A stretch of DNA of 64,000 bases from JAEZJZ01 sp050949055 (GTDB lineage: Bacteria > Bacillota > UBA994 > UBA5500), in the NCBI GenBank assembly GCA_050949055.1, contig JBMNFA010000009.1, positions 186,001-250,000 on the forward strand, read 5' to 3'. This document shows positions 36,401 to 45,248 of this stretch, piece after piece. The notes beneath the pieces are model-generated. The model worked only from the letters and a program-made list of their open reading frames with translations. It did not search any database and was not told where the DNA came from. The number at the start of each line of letters is the position of its first letter. The stretch's first letter is position 1. The translations under genes and the position numbers were made by a program.

Positions 36401-39400
36401 ATGGCGGTGGTGTAGTTGATCTGGACGCTGCCCTGGCGGGAGCGCTCGCCCAGCAGCATAAACGTGATTTCCGCCTGTGGGTAAATCTGCTGCAAATCCA
36501 GCCGCCCTGCACTGAGCGGATAGCGATAGGTTAACGGCCCCACATTGATCGCGGGCGTCTGCAGCACACACGGCGGCGACAACTCCGACTGATTGCCGGC
36601 CGCGTCATAGGCCCTCACAGCGTAGCTGTAGGCGGTCTCGGCCAGCAGCCCGCTATCGGCATATTGCAGCGGCTGGTCTGCCGCCACCTCGCACAGCTCG
36701 CTCATCTCCCTCTCGCCCTCGGCGCGGAAGAGTTTGTAGCTGACCACAGCAATGTTGTCGCTGGTCGGAGCCCAGGTGACCAGGGCGGCACCGCCTGCCT
36801 GATACACTGCCTGAGGCTTGGCTGGCGCAGCCGGCGGCTCCCCGTCAACCCCCGCTGTGGTTGTTGCCGAAGCGGTGACCGGGTCGGAGCAGTTGCCGGC
36901 AAGGTCCACGGCAACCAGACTGTATTCATAGGTGGTCAGCGCCGTCAGGCCGCTGTCCAGCCAGGTCAGCCCGGCAGTGGCGGCAACTTCGGCCACCTGG
37001 GTGCTGCCCCTGAACAAGCGGTAGGCCTGCACATCTTCATCGGGGGCGGCCTCCCAAGTCAGCCGGATATGGTTTGCGTCTTCCGCCTCCGCCCGCAGGT
37101 TGGTTGCAGGCTGAGGCTGGTCGCGATCCAGCTGTATGCAGACCGCCGGAGAGTCTGGGCTTTCCACTCCGTCCACCACTGTCCGTACGGTGAACACGTA
37201 CTCCCCATCCGGCGCATCGCCCGGCAGGGTGAAAGACAGCACGAACCGGCCAATGCCATCGGCGGTGGCGGTACCGGCCAACAGGGGGACGCCCTGCTGA
37301 CCCAGACGGTAATAGACGGCTACGTCAGCCCCTGGCGCCGCCGTACCGGACAAGGTAAAGTCAGTCTGGTTGGTGGCTGCCGCCGGGGGAGGATCCAACC
37401 GGGCTGAGCTATCCTCTTTCAGCGAGAAAAGCTTCTCCGCGGTCAGCAGGCCGGCGGGACCGAGCCCAATGGCCACCTCCAACCGGTATTCACTGGGGGT
37501 CAACCAATCCAGAGGCAACGAGAAATCATAGAAGTAATGCTCGTTATACTGATTGAATACCCGCGTCTCCTCCCCGGTTTCCGGATCTATCCGATAGAGG
37601 CGCAGGAAAGGATAGACAAACGGCCAATCGTCTGTCTCGGCCATCACCTCGGGCCGCGGGATCAGCACCTGCCCGGCATCGTTCACCTGCAGATACTCGC
37701 CCAGAGAGTATGCACCGCCTCCGTGGTCATAGAGTTCCACCAGCTGGATACCAACCAGCCGGTTGCCCTGCGCGTCGGTGATCCGCACTTCCCCGGCCAG
37801 CGCATCGGCAGTGGTCAGGTCGGTCTCTTCCAGCACGATATTCATTGACATCGCGCCGCCTACAACCAGGTCGTAATCGTTTTGCGCCGCTGTGCGCAGC
37901 ACGCCGCTGCCGTCCTCGCTCAGTGCCAGGGCATACAGCCAACGCGTCTGGCGGCCGTCGACCCACTCCTCGTCCAGCAGGCTGGGCCAGTTGACCATGG
38001 TGTACTCGCCCGGCGAGATATACAGCTCGGGGGCCTCATCTTTCCACCAATAGGTGTCCAGGCCAGAGTCGAGACCGTAGACCCCTACAAAGTCGCCTGG
38101 CTGCAGGCCACCAACCGTTCCTACGGTCAACCTGGCCGCATCAGCACCCGATAGCTCGATAGACTGGTCGTCTGCAACCAGCTCCCCGGTAAAATACCAG
38201 ATGTATTGCTCAGCCAGACTCCCGACCGGCACCTCACCATTGGCCATCAGCGTATAGGAGCCGGGGGTGGCGTACAGCCTTGATTCCACATCAGCAATAT
38301 AGCTGGGGTAGCATCGGCCATCGCTGCCCTCAGGGAGGAAATAGAGCTCCACGTAATAATCGTCGGCCGGCTCCTGTTGACTGTCCAGCACGTCGATATC
38401 TACGGAGGCGCTGCAGTCACTCAAATGGATGGGTTTAAGATCATCCAGGGTGTCAAACTCTTGAATGTAGACGTAGGAGTTTCCATACTGGGTGCCGGAA
38501 CAAGCCAGAAAATTGCCGTGCGGAGAGAGCGCGATGTCTTCCGGAATGTAGATCATCCCCTGCTCATCCGGCTCAAAGTATTTCACCCAATCGCCGTACA
38601 AGCCCCATTCGTCATCCACCAAATGATAGAGGTAGACCCAATCCTCCCATGAGGCCGCCGGCAGGTCATCCCAGTCGTAGACCTGAACCGCCTTGCCTGC
38701 GGGTTCAGACCTGACCGCAAAGGGCAGCATCCCTGTCTGATACTGCATACTGGCAAACAGAGGGCCAACGGGAACCCTGAGCTGAACCAGATAATCCCCG
38801 GGCCCCTGTTTGCGGAAGTACTCGCCAACGGCATAAGGATACCCGAAGTCTGCCTGCCGCAGCTCCGACAGCAGGTTCCCTTCACTGTCGTAGGCTGTCA
38901 TGGTCACAGTCGTCTCGGTACGGTAATAGGACCCCTGAGGCCGCCAGATAGCGGTGATCGTGTTGCCGTAGGAGTCCAGCAACCGATAATTAGCGTTGAG
39001 GTAACCGCCCTCCGGCAGAACCGGAGTGAGCACCTCACCGGTAAAGGTGAGCGGGCCGCCAAAATTACAGATCAGCGATCCGGCATCCTCGATGACAAAG
39101 CCTTGGTGGCTAAAAGTGTAATCCCAATTGTTATCGGAAAGCGTGCAGTAGAGATCATACTCCCCGGGGGTAACTACTATTTCATCTTCATAGAAGGGGA
39201 GATAAAAGTTGCGGGTGATATCTGCGATGCGGTCGCCTTCCAGCCCCAGCCACAGCTCGGCGCTCCGCGGCTGGCCGTCAGTGCCGTTGGCCTGCCCATG
39301 CAGCAGGGAAGCGCCAAAGGTGTCAAACTGGATGTGCGCTGCACTGCCCTCCAGTGCTACGTCTGGCTTGGTCAGGAAATAGCTGGCCCCCTCATACTGG

Positions 39401-41790
39401 TTGTAGTCGTCATAGTTCTCCGCATGAGCGGGGCTCCAATAGGCGTAGACATCACACAGCTTTGCGTCCAGATAGAGCTGCGTCTGCCCGGCAGTGGGCT
39501 CGCTGGTCACGATGGTTATCGGTGCCCCTGCTTTGTCCTTTAGGCGCAGGAAGAACCATGCGTAGGGCAGCTCTTCCCCATCAAGACCGAGCAGCGAGAA
39601 AGTAACCGGAACACAGCCACTGCCATCCAGCACCGCAGAGGCAGGCCCTTCCAGGGGCACTGCATAGATATACTTCACCCACTGGTCGTCGATATCGCAG
39701 TCTCCCTGTACCACTGCTACATATTCATGTAGGTCCAGGGCAAGGCTGCCTGGGATGTGCACCAGACCGGCCTCATCGACTCCGAACTCACCCATCATCC
39801 AATAGGGAGCTGCAGGATCATACCCGTATTCACTTTCACCCATGCGCCGATACAGCATCAACCAGGCATCCCGGTGGGCGGCGGCACCATTGGGCGCCAG
39901 CACCTGCAAGGTGAAGCCATTCTCGGACTGGTTCTCTACCTGCAGGCAAAGCTCAGCAGGAGTTCCCAGTAGCTGCCCATTGCTGTCATAAGTTTGCGCA
40001 TAGACCAGGTGCTCCCCATCAGCAGCGGTGGTAGTGTCCCAGGATAGCGTGAAGAACGACTGCCCGGGGTTTTGCTTCGCCACTTCCCCCAGCAGGGAGT
40101 TGCCGGCGACTTCATCCAAATAGAAGGCGACGCCGGCACAGGCTGAAGCGTTGCCCACTTCCACTTCCAATAGAACGTTGCCAAAAACTGTGGCGTCGGG
40201 TTGCGGAGCGATAAAGCCTACGGTGGGCGTACCCTGGGGGGATACTCCCAACAAAGCTGGCAGATTGAGCAACCCGTGGCCGGTATAATCATCCCAGCCC
40301 TCCCCGTGCTTCTGCAGGTCGTCTGCACTTTCGGCGAGGGCTTGCTCCACGTCCGTAGCCGTTGCGGCTGGGTTAAGCAGCAGGTAAAGTGCGGCGGCGG
40401 CACTGACGTGCGCGGCGGAAGCAGAGCTGCCAGTGATCAGCTCATAGCTCTGGTTGGGTGAGGTGGTCAAGATCTCCACCCCAGGGGCAACCAGGTCTAG
40501 GTAATTTGAACGCTCTGAACCAGACGGCCACTCATACATATCCACTGAGCCGACAGCGATCACGCCCGGCAGCGCCGCCGGATAAATGCGGTAGAAGACA
40601 TTGCCCACCGCTGCCACCACCAACGCCCCCTGGTCCTGGGCGTAGCGAATGGCCGAGGCCAGGGTTTGGCTGTATTGCTCTACGGTGAGGCTGAGGTTGA
40701 TCACCCGCGCTCCCTGATCAGCGGCATAGCGAATGCCGTTAGCCAGGTCAAACACGGTGCCCCAAGCCTGGTCGTTCAGCACCTTCACCGGCAGAATCTC
40801 TACCGGTGCCGGGCCGGCAACGCCGGATATGCCCAGGCCATTGTTGTGTACAGCAGCAATAATTCCGGTGACTTGCGTGCCGTGACCGTGGTCGTCACTG
40901 TAATCCTGCGCACCCCCATACGGTTCACCATCGTCACGATAGCTGGCGAAGTTGTGCCCCGCCAGCAGGCGGCCAGCCAAATCTTCGTGGCTGACGTCCA
41001 CCCCAGTATCCAACACTGCCACCCTAATCGGTTCAGCAGCTGCCAGCGCCTGCTCGTGCGCTAGCCAGGCGGCAGGCGCGTCAATTGCGGCCAAACCCCA
41101 CTGGTCACTGAAGCTGGGATCGTTGGGCTGATCCACCCCGTCACCGGCCGCCCACACCCGATAGTTGGGTTCCGCGTAGAGGACGTTTGGATCTTGCTGC
41201 AACTCTGCCAGAGCATCCTCCATGCTGATTCCCGGTTGCACGGAGAACAAAACCAGACTGCCTACATCCCCTGCCTGCAGGCTATCCGTCGCCTGTACAC
41301 CCATCGTCGACATCTGATTCTGGCTATTTGCTTGGTAACAGACGATCAGTTCGCTCTCCCACGGGGCCACTGACATCTTTCCTAAATGGGTTGAATCCGG
41401 AATGATCTGGACAGGAATAGGTTCCAGAATCACGTTCGACTCTGGAGCCGTCTGGTGATCATCCTCCTCGTCCGGCTGCGCGCCTGGATTCACGAGTGGC
41501 CCCCCGTCGTTCCCAGGGTCAGCCGTGTGCTCATCTGGTGATGCGCTCTCCCTGAACTCTACAGCGGGGTTTTCCCCCTCACCGGTCTCCTCATTTGGGA
41601 TCGGTGCCTGCGGATCGACAACCATCACCGGCTCGTCCGGCGTCAAAGCCATGGTCCCCAAAGCAGGCATGAACAATTGCAGCACCAAGGTCAATGTAAT
41701 CAACAGTGCTACCGACTGTCTTGCTGTACGAAAGAATCCTTCTCTCCGCAAACTAAGACACCCCCATCTAGACTTGTAATTGCCAGCCAC
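30412..41790 (-). CDS. Giant S-layer-anchored subtilisin-like serine protease (3,792 residues)
   Basis: A surface protease among the largest bacterial proteins. A long signal peptide (about residues 20-50) leads to an I9-like propeptide and an S8 domain. The triad is visible: Asp in VAVLDTGVDVSHED (about 258), His in DHGHGTQVTGI (about 299), Ser in GSSASAAHVSAAAAL (about 456). Then come a long array of Ig-like beta domains, fibronectin III pairs (about 1545-1740 and 3180-3390), carboxypeptidase-regulatory-like repeats (about 2045), a hydrophobic stretch near 2880, an acidic run (DDDDDYDDDEDE, about 2930) and three C-terminal SLH domains (about 3520-3745) that bind cell-wall polymers. The GTG start has a weak ribosome site. 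Monocistronic. It probably digests large extracellular substrates. Confidence 0.93.
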   Translation of the reverse strand: MAGNYKSRWGCLSLRREGFFRTARQSVALLITLTLVLQLFMPALGTMALTPDEPVMVVDPQAPIPNEETGEGENPAVEFRESASPDEHTADPGNDGGPLVNPGAQPDEEDDHQTAPESNVILEPIPVQIIPDSTHLGKMSVAPWESELIVCYQANSQNQMSTMGVQATDSLQAGDVGSLVLFSVQPGISMEDALAELQQDPNVLYAEPNYRVWAAGDGVDQPNDPSFSDQWGLAAIDAPAAWLAHEQALAAAEPIRVAVLDTGVDVSHEDLAGRLLAGHNFASYRDDGEPYGGAQDYSDDHGHGTQVTGIIAAVHNNGLGISGVAGPAPVEILPVKVLNDQAWGTVFDLANGIRYAADQGARVINLSLTVEQYSQTLASAIRYAQDQGALVVAAVGNVFYRIYPAALPGVIAVGSVDMYEWPSGSERSNYLDLVAPGVEILTTSPNQSYELITGSSASAAHVSAAAALYLLLNPAATATDVEQALAESADDLQKHGEGWDDYTGHGLLNLPALLGVSPQGTPTVGFIAPQPDATVFGNVLLEVEVGNASACAGVAFYLDEVAGNSLLGEVAKQNPGQSFFTLSWDTTTAADGEHLVYAQTYDSNGQLLGTPAELCLQVENQSENGFTLQVLAPNGAAAHRDAWLMLYRRMGESEYGYDPAAPYWMMGEFGVDEAGLVHIPGSLALDLHEYVAVVQGDCDIDDQWVKYIYAVPLEGPASAVLDGSGCVPVTFSLLGLDGEELPYAWFFLRLKDKAGAPITIVTSEPTAGQTQLYLDAKLCDVYAYWSPAHAENYDDYNQYEGASYFLTKPDVALEGSAAHIQFDTFGASLLHGQANGTDGQPRSAELWLGLEGDRIADITRNFYLPFYEDEIVVTPGEYDLYCTLSDNNWDYTFSHQGFVIEDAGSLICNFGGPLTFTGEVLTPVLPEGGYLNANYRLLDSYGNTITAIWRPQGSYYRTETTVTMTAYDSEGNLLSELRQADFGYPYAVGEYFRKQGPGDYLVQLRVPVGPLFASMQYQTGMLPFAVRSEPAGKAVQVYDWDDLPAASWEDWVYLYHLVDDEWGLYGDWVKYFEPDEQGMIYIPEDIALSPHGNFLACSGTQYGNSYVYIQEFDTLDDLKPIHLSDCSASVDIDVLDSQQEPADDYYVELYFLPEGSDGRCYPSYIADVESRLYATPGSYTLMANGEVPVGSLAEQYIWYFTGELVADDQSIELSGADAARLTVGTVGGLQPGDFVGVYGLDSGLDTYWWKDEAPELYISPGEYTMVNWPSLLDEEWVDGRQTRWLYALALSEDGSGVLRTAAQNDYDLVVGGAMSMNIVLEETDLTTADALAGEVRITDAQGNRLVGIQLVELYDHGGGAYSLGEYLQVNDAGQVLIPRPEVMAETDDWPFVYPFLRLYRIDPETGEETRVFNQYNEHYFYDFSLPLDWLTPSEYRLEVAIGLGPAGLLTAEKLFSLKEDSSARLDPPPAAATNQTDFTLSGTAAPGADVAVYYRLGQQGVPLLAGTATADGIGRFVLSFTLPGDAPDGEYVFTVRTVVDGVESPDSPAVCIQLDRDQPQPATNLRAEAEDANHIRLTWEAAPDEDVQAYRLFRGSTQVAEVAATAGLTWLDSGLTALTTYEYSLVAVDLAGNCSDPVTASATTTAGVDGEPPAAPAKPQAVYQAGGAALVTWAPTSDNIAVVSYKLFRAEGEREMSELCEVAADQPLQYADSGLLAETAYSYAVRAYDAAGNQSELSPPCVLQTPAINVGPLTYRYPLSAGRLDLQQIYPQAEITFMLLGERSRQGSVQINYTTAIDDSGAALPLPEERTATVELTEDAGIPGVYTGAFTLPPGTVQVLAILGTLTDGSHPATTTLTGSPLLQVTADLTVRLPESSLSELAGLTLSVLASKGKGQTALVEAGKTEYLFEHLLPADDYRVTVKGSYGRNLVDERLAVFAGVPNSVTAEPHLTAQLTVRVLDPDGQPLSGVGIYAYNQFTHLATTAATDTDGTAALQLDVVSGEDVRIQTQLPDELLTLPLQERQEAIHRATAGSQLVDIVIEPMPMATIRGQVTLAESGEPMSGVQVTAVHRTGARSVPVSTISGADGAYTLQVPAGNVRLSASSPMRHVWSGYPGGNNYYLSRDQELAADIGMSLRGPAQLEVELHTKYIDQPEMIVDGMDWWTAVHFRMRVTDSTGRVYSSYPFDLLAEPYEEVLLSVDGREAGLPTAEVPVELDEERRGQAVIHLEEYGRIVGRLVDDQGNDFPLGPRPQDWSVQLQQLDSNGLTRNLLSANLDSAAFQISAPGPGPYMVRISHGPIYSGGALVASPQVSVGPIEVGLFQIVDLGNVQLSWGTSNAIGSLSTGTQELSAGATLGVSATFGRRTNSSLAMEDARLTIDLPAGCELVAGSLTYEGQPIAAQGSNPIVIDLGDLPASGRTQRRVNFMVRLDEDLPAVERMLITGRLDWTEGTFAKFIHLVPAEIQLARVTIEGPALVVRRETVVSGRGPVGASIAVYDDTELLGMTEVSAGGYWQLPIRLPDWGSPVVHALYATAERDESRLQSNYAFITYDPAQPVITEITFQQGQDGRLVTFNPADGVARFPYVVRPTAGPFKITLQFSQPDLVKNAKVAVAPFDAEATRMADDRFQATVDWSGHQLGAIHIEYETRHDPSQLQQQELADLVEHDPEEAENVLRHQTMPGLRDFTVEIPDPASLPAPEPEDPLCDWPDDAAIAAVDFTFPQADLKARVTLAVASDLSYNPTAEQIEQAQTSGIPVYDFEMVGPIVTSDRIRMWMSGYVDMDAIPEPDPGRRFRPAASLSGFKRVLMDVDWTGIKEVYDMNDKVSDLNSLLNAPGQFDPMKQLQDMAFGCGESSQYYLDLLNNEAKSMMVGNALNWAMKAAGVFLTPATFGLGTLALFAMSEALSWATDQHHEDRLTEIRQEMASDPDCRDDDDDYDDDEDEWWHKVADDIRRRQKAAEPTWIWDPSGIVYAGVMENPVQGVTATLYQVDPDSGELTFWDAEWFGQENPLQTDARGYYGWDVPVGQWQVVYEKDGYMPALSEVLPVPPPQTEVHINLVNLTPPQVIAAGAVADGSYLQFNFDQYMLVASLGTANIELTYTGDEGLAYVAGSVDAPAAVASSFDPDVLLTRAVRFVPNEALDAEQEYQLTVGGTVQNYGGIPMGVPHSQAITVPDVDVPVPEVEDLELDAECTWIDITWEDPSADYLQVKLAWTEAGSGSEMGQVLLAQGEKRYQISGLLSDTEYQVRVSVIDSLGRESAGLVRQVATLEAKLPFDPYPPKPPKPPVTSDPPAARPVGEVSNLKAAAGDGSLTITWTEPADSNLKQIKLAWQVKGTGQVSDEQLLGPGVGTYTITGLTNGTEYEVSVWTIDRQGRQSQGRTVVGMPLAAGTELVPLSGEQQLVSAFGSEFRLSIPAGAFTPGEQLRVQRQAASGQPADPTLSLVSPLYLCAAGAADPGSPLYLALEYSQELLGDSDARQLGIYRQDEEQPDRWVYIGGTVDLFNRRLTAQINRLGCYAVLLARPVFADAVGHWGQRDIEVMAARGLAAGVGGGNFEPNRPTNRAELISFMVRLVLYSGLRVDDVGEQVEVHYSDVPADAWYSGTVQAAAQLGLISAGDNLARPGEPATRAEMAAMLVRVMELLGQPPTTQEIPALPFSDLGQLSDQTYLAIARAWYKGLMGGVGAGRFQPEGTATRAQVAAVMLRVLERAGLLTTAVVERGTLQVSQTDSTRFELVDCQGETAAYALTAISEEVRSQLQGLVGQTVQITALRVQGDAAPALRVLGVAKSAGG

Positions 41791-41947
41791 AGGACGTGCT
41801 ATCTGCCGATAAGCTCTAAAGAGTCTCTTCCCTATACATCTACTAGCAGGATCCTACAGATAATTCTGTCAGTCATCTTTTCATTTAGCGCTATCCGTTT
41901 GTGAAATTGCTCCAAAAACCATCGCGCCAATTCTCCCTTTTTTGCAC

Positions 41948-41973
41948 TAAAAAAGCCCCGCGGCTGCGGGGCT
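41948..41973 (-). terminator. Intrinsic terminator of the AraC-type gene
   Basis: AGCCCCG / CGGGGCT (7 bp), followed on the minus strand by TTTTTTAG. The AraC stop codon (41972) overlaps the stem. The 41791-41947 gap is the upstream region of the giant protease; no riboswitch or clear promoter was identified in it. Confidence 0.88.
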
Positions 41974-42823
41974 AAATTAACGACCTGCGATACCCAGTAG
42001 GTGAAACGCCTAGTCTGCGCCGAAACAGGGTGGAGAAGTGCCCTGGATTGGTGAAACCGCAGGCCAATGCTACCCGGGTGATGCTGAGATCGCTCTGTCT
42101 CAACAGTTCCAAAGCCCTGGCCATGCGAATGTCCGTCAAGAAGGCATAGGGTGTCTTGCCGCTATACTCGCGGAAGGAGCGGATGAAATGAGATGAACTC
42201 ATGCCGGCTGCTGCCGCCGCATCGTCGATGGTGATGGGCAACATATACTGTTCACGCAAGAAGTCAGCCGCACGCCGCAGCCGCAACTGCTCTTCTGCCC
42301 CATTCTCCAGTTGGTGCAGGTTGCTCCAGGAGCGCCGCAGTATCTCCGTCACCAACATGCTGGCCAGATTCTGCAGCATCACCTCGTACCCAGTGTGTTT
42401 GGCTATGCTCTCGTCGACAAACAGCCCCAGCAGATAGCGCAGCTTGCTTCCGGGATCGAAGCTGATGTTCTCGAATACCACTTCCGCCTGCGCAAACTCC
42501 CGTAGCGACAGGTCCTGTAAGTAGTCTCTGGCGCAGTGAATGCAAATCATCTTGTCAATCCTGGTGTCACAATCCACCCCGTGCACCTGCAGAGAGTTGA
42601 ACGGGGTCAGCTTGTTCCTTTCCATCAGCACCGGCCGGCCGTCAGCGCAGGCCAGGGAATCCGCTGTTAAGGGCATTGCGAACTCGTACTCACTATGGGT
42701 GTGCAGAGCAGTTGGGAATTCCAGCACCGTGTTGGCCACAAAGACCATGAAGTCCTCGGTAGAGTAAAGGTTAGCACCAGGGGTCATCTCGATGCACTGG
42801 TATCTATCCGTCCTGTCGTGCAA
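41972..42823 (-). CDS. AraC family transcriptional regulator
   Basis: A 283-residue regulator. The N-terminal cupin-like sensor domain (FPTALHTHSEYEFAMPL) precedes a C-terminal double HTH: DDAAAAAGMSSSHFIRSFREYSGKTPYAFL and SITRVALACGFTNPGHFSTLFRRRLGVSPTGYRR. The frame is open to 42946, but TTG 42823 sits 8 bases after AGGAGGTGG, which fixes the start. It lies between the giant protease and the moxR operon, with its own terminator. It could control the adjacent protease gene (inference from adjacency only). Confidence 0.9.
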   Translation of the reverse strand: MHDRTDRYQCIEMTPGANLYSTEDFMVFVANTVLEFPTALHTHSEYEFAMPLTADSLACADGRPVLMERNKLTPFNSLQVHGVDCDTRIDKMICIHCARDYLQDLSLREFAQAEVVFENISFDPGSKLRYLLGLFVDESIAKHTGYEVMLQNLASMLVTEILRRSWSNLHQLENGAEEQLRLRRAADFLREQYMLPITIDDAAAAAGMSSSHFIRSFREYSGKTPYAFLTDIRMARALELLRQSDLSITRVALACGFTNPGHFSTLFRRRLGVSPTGYRRSLI

Positions 42824-42902
42824 CTTATACCACCTCCTGCTGCTCTGGAAACAGCAAACTTTACCTGCATTGTTCTCAGACCGACGTAAAGAATCCTGCA
42901 GG

Positions 42903-42934
42903 AAAAACTGGGGCAGCTCTCTTTGCCCCAGTTT
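42903..42934 (-). terminator. Intrinsic terminator of the moxR operon
   Basis: AAACTGGGGCA / TGCCCCAGTTT (11 bp), loop of 8 bases, followed on the minus strand by a T-run (TTTTTCC). It starts 9 bases after the stop of the last operon gene. Confidence 0.9.
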
Positions 42935-42942
42935 CTTGCCGA

Positions 42943-44172
42943 TCAAGGCATCTCCTGTTCTTCCAGCCCTTTGTACAGCTGTTCCATCTGGGCCACTACA
43001 GTGTCATCCGCTTCTTTGCCCCCATAGCGGCTGACGATGTAGAGATTCCGGATTTGCTGGGGGCCGTGAGGATAGTAGCGTTCAGCCTTGCGCTGAATCT
43101 TCAGGGTAGTATCCGCCGGGGCTAATTCCACCCTCTTTGCCGCCAACCTCTCCAAGAACCTGCGGTAGTAGTAGCGTATTTGCTCACCCGGCTGGCTGGG
43201 CAGCTTCTCCCGCAGACGCAGCCTGCGCTTACGCTTGCGTCCTGCTATTTTAAGGTACTCTCTTTCCTCAATATAATCCAACCCCCGATAGCTGCGTTTG
43301 CCCACCCTGACCAACAACTTGTACAGGACAAATAGGGTGATGGCAATCAGCAGAATCAAGCCGACGACCCTGAGGAACCCCAAAATCACGGCCAGCGTTT
43401 TAGATTGCACCGGCTCCTCCGGCAGCTCCAGCTTGTCGTACGTCGCCAGGCCAGGAAGCTCTGGCAGCTTGGGAGGCTCCGGCCGCTGAAAAGGCACATT
43501 CGCCAGCCAGCCCCCCAGCAACTCTACTTGCCAGGCCAACAACCACAGCAGCATCCTGAAGGGATAGAACAGCAATGCTAGCATTTGCTGCGCTGCCAAC
43601 CCTGCCAGCTGCCGCACCCTGTCCACCGACATGATCAGGAAGCAGCCCGCGAGGAAGCCCACAAAGCCGACATTGCTTCCCTGCAGTCGCCGGATATCCA
43701 TGCCAGCTTCCACATGCCGCAGCGATCTGATCAACATTATTGCCGTCAGCAGGTACACGAAGATGAAGGGAGCTGCCCGGTTAACCGCCTCCCCCAGGTT
43801 TGGCCCCGCCCAGCGGATGAAGAAGGCGATGGGATAGACCGCGGCCGCCCGGCGCAGATTGATCACGTAGTCATCATGGCTGCCCCGCTGCAGAAACCGT
43901 TCCAGATAGAGCGTGAACAGGAGGGCGGCGATCAGTATGAAAGCCAGGGCATAGCCATCGCGGTAGATTGACAGTGGAGTCAGCAGGAGCAACGGGCTGC
44001 CACGAAAGATCTTCGCCCGGGGCCTGCCCCAGTGATACAACAGCCCCACGGCAACTGCGCCCACAAACAGCCGGGCCATTACCTGCAGCGGCGCAAACTG
44101 CAAGCAGATCAGCAGGATGGAGAACAGTAAAGCAACGACGGACGACAGCTCCAGCAAAACCAAACTAATCAT
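42943..44172 (-). CDS. Membrane protein with C-terminal DUF4129-like domain, moxR operon
   Basis: A 409-residue integral membrane protein. There are about eight hydrophobic helices: the first six fall within residues 1-215, and a further one sits near 265-290 (LAVILGFLRVVGLILLIAITLFVLYKLL). After it a basic soluble tail contains YYYRRFLERLAAKRVELAPADTTLKIQRKAERYYPHG, the DUF4129 pattern found with DUF58 and transglutaminase-like genes. It overlaps the DUF58 stop by 8 bases and is the operon's last gene. In relatives a transglutaminase-like gene usually accompanies these; none is seen here. Confidence 0.8.
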   Translation of the reverse strand: MISLVLLELSSVVALLFSILLICLQFAPLQVMARLFVGAVAVGLLYHWGRPRAKIFRGSPLLLLTPLSIYRDGYALAFILIAALLFTLYLERFLQRGSHDDYVINLRRAAAVYPIAFFIRWAGPNLGEAVNRAAPFIFVYLLTAIMLIRSLRHVEAGMDIRRLQGSNVGFVGFLAGCFLIMSVDRVRQLAGLAAQQMLALLFYPFRMLLWLLAWQVELLGGWLANVPFQRPEPPKLPELPGLATYDKLELPEEPVQSKTLAVILGFLRVVGLILLIAITLFVLYKLLVRVGKRSYRGLDYIEEREYLKIAGRKRKRRLRLREKLPSQPGEQIRYYYRRFLERLAAKRVELAPADTTLKIQRKAERYYPHGPQQIRNLYIVSRYGGKEADDTVVAQMEQLYKGLEEQEMP

Positions 44173-45247
44173 CGCTATTGCCCCTGTACTTCAAGATATT
44201 TTCGCTCAACGCTTCTAGGCGTTCTCCCTCTACCGATATCACTACTGTGCGGGGCACGACCTTGGCCAGCAAGTTGAGTGGCTCCAGATAGGTGTCGAGA
44301 ATGCGAGGAGTGACGATCACTGCTGTAGTGTAATGACCCATCATTCTGCGCATGTCTCCCAGGGTGTTCTCGAATAGGTCCGGCACTTTGAAGTGGATGC
44401 GCCCCAGGGTATGCAGCAAAGCACCTAGGTGGCCAGCTCCCAAGCCGGCATGGTGATAATAGTCCCAATTTCCGGACTGGTCGTTATAGGCGTTGGTCAC
44501 CAATCCGTAAGGAGTCTTCAGCTCCTCAAACTCCTCCAGCACTCCCCGAGCTAAAGAGACGGCCTGCTCAACCACCTCATCCTCAATTGGCTGCCAGCGG
44601 GGGCGCGAGGCCTCAACATTCAAGATCACCAACACAGAATTGTCGCTGGTGAAGTCAAATTTCTTGACCATCAGGCTGTCGTGTCTGGCCGAGGATGGCC
44701 AGTGGATGAAGCGTTGGGGCTCGTTGCCGGTGTACTCGCGGATACCGATGGTGATCAGGGGATCGTCAATGATCCACCGCTTAACGGAGACCTCACCCCC
44801 CAAAGGCCCCAAAGGCGCAATGCTCTCGGCCAGCCTCAGCTTCCTGGGCAAGACGACAATTTCCTCCCGGAGGGCGATCGTTTTCTGTTCCGATGTGAAG
44901 CCGACGAAATCCCCCAACTCCAACGAGGCCTGGGTGATCCGGTACAGACCCCTCTTCTGGGCATGGATTTTGTAGGTTCTCTTTACCCGTTGCCAGGGCA
45001 GGATGATCAAGCTATAGACATTCTCCTGGGCACTGAAGTGGGCAGGAAACTGTTCTTCCACCCGCAGGTAAGAGACCAGCATCAGCCGGTCATTCTCCAC
45101 CACAGAAGTCACCGGGATTTCCTCGCCAATTTCATAATCCTTTGCCACTACACTCAGATAGTAATTCAAACCGTCAAATCCATAGAGCAGCGTCAGGTAG
45201 TTGATTCCCCAGGTTACCGCCAACAGGCCTATAACATACCAGATCAT
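44165..45247 (-). CDS. DUF58 domain protein, MoxR-associated
   Basis: A 360-residue protein. A short N-terminal membrane segment (about residues 1-25) is followed by a beta-rich region and a DUF58 domain with REYTGNEPQRFIHWPSSARHDSLMVKKFD, the family's R-E-Y-x-P/G-x-D/E-x2-R-x-I-x-W signature. A VWA-like portion follows (NSVLVILNVEAS). It starts 1 base after the moxR stop, so co-translation is likely. MoxR-DUF58 pairs are thought to act as chaperones for extracytoplasmic or metal-loaded complexes. Confidence 0.9.
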   Translation of the reverse strand: MIWYVIGLLAVTWGINYLTLLYGFDGLNYYLSVVAKDYEIGEEIPVTSVVENDRLMLVSYLRVEEQFPAHFSAQENVYSLIILPWQRVKRTYKIHAQKRGLYRITQASLELGDFVGFTSEQKTIALREEIVVLPRKLRLAESIAPLGPLGGEVSVKRWIIDDPLITIGIREYTGNEPQRFIHWPSSARHDSLMVKKFDFTSDNSVLVILNVEASRPRWQPIEDEVVEQAVSLARGVLEEFEELKTPYGLVTNAYNDQSGNWDYYHHAGLGAGHLGALLHTLGRIHFKVPDLFENTLGDMRRMMGHYTTAVIVTPRILDTYLEPLNLLAKVVPRTVVISVEGERLEALSENILKYRGNSDD

Positions 45248-45248
45248 G

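Noticed and set aside
41791..41947. Possible riboswitch upstream of the giant protease
   Set aside because: Compared by eye with c-di-GMP, fluoride and other common riboswitch cores; none of the conserved segments is present.
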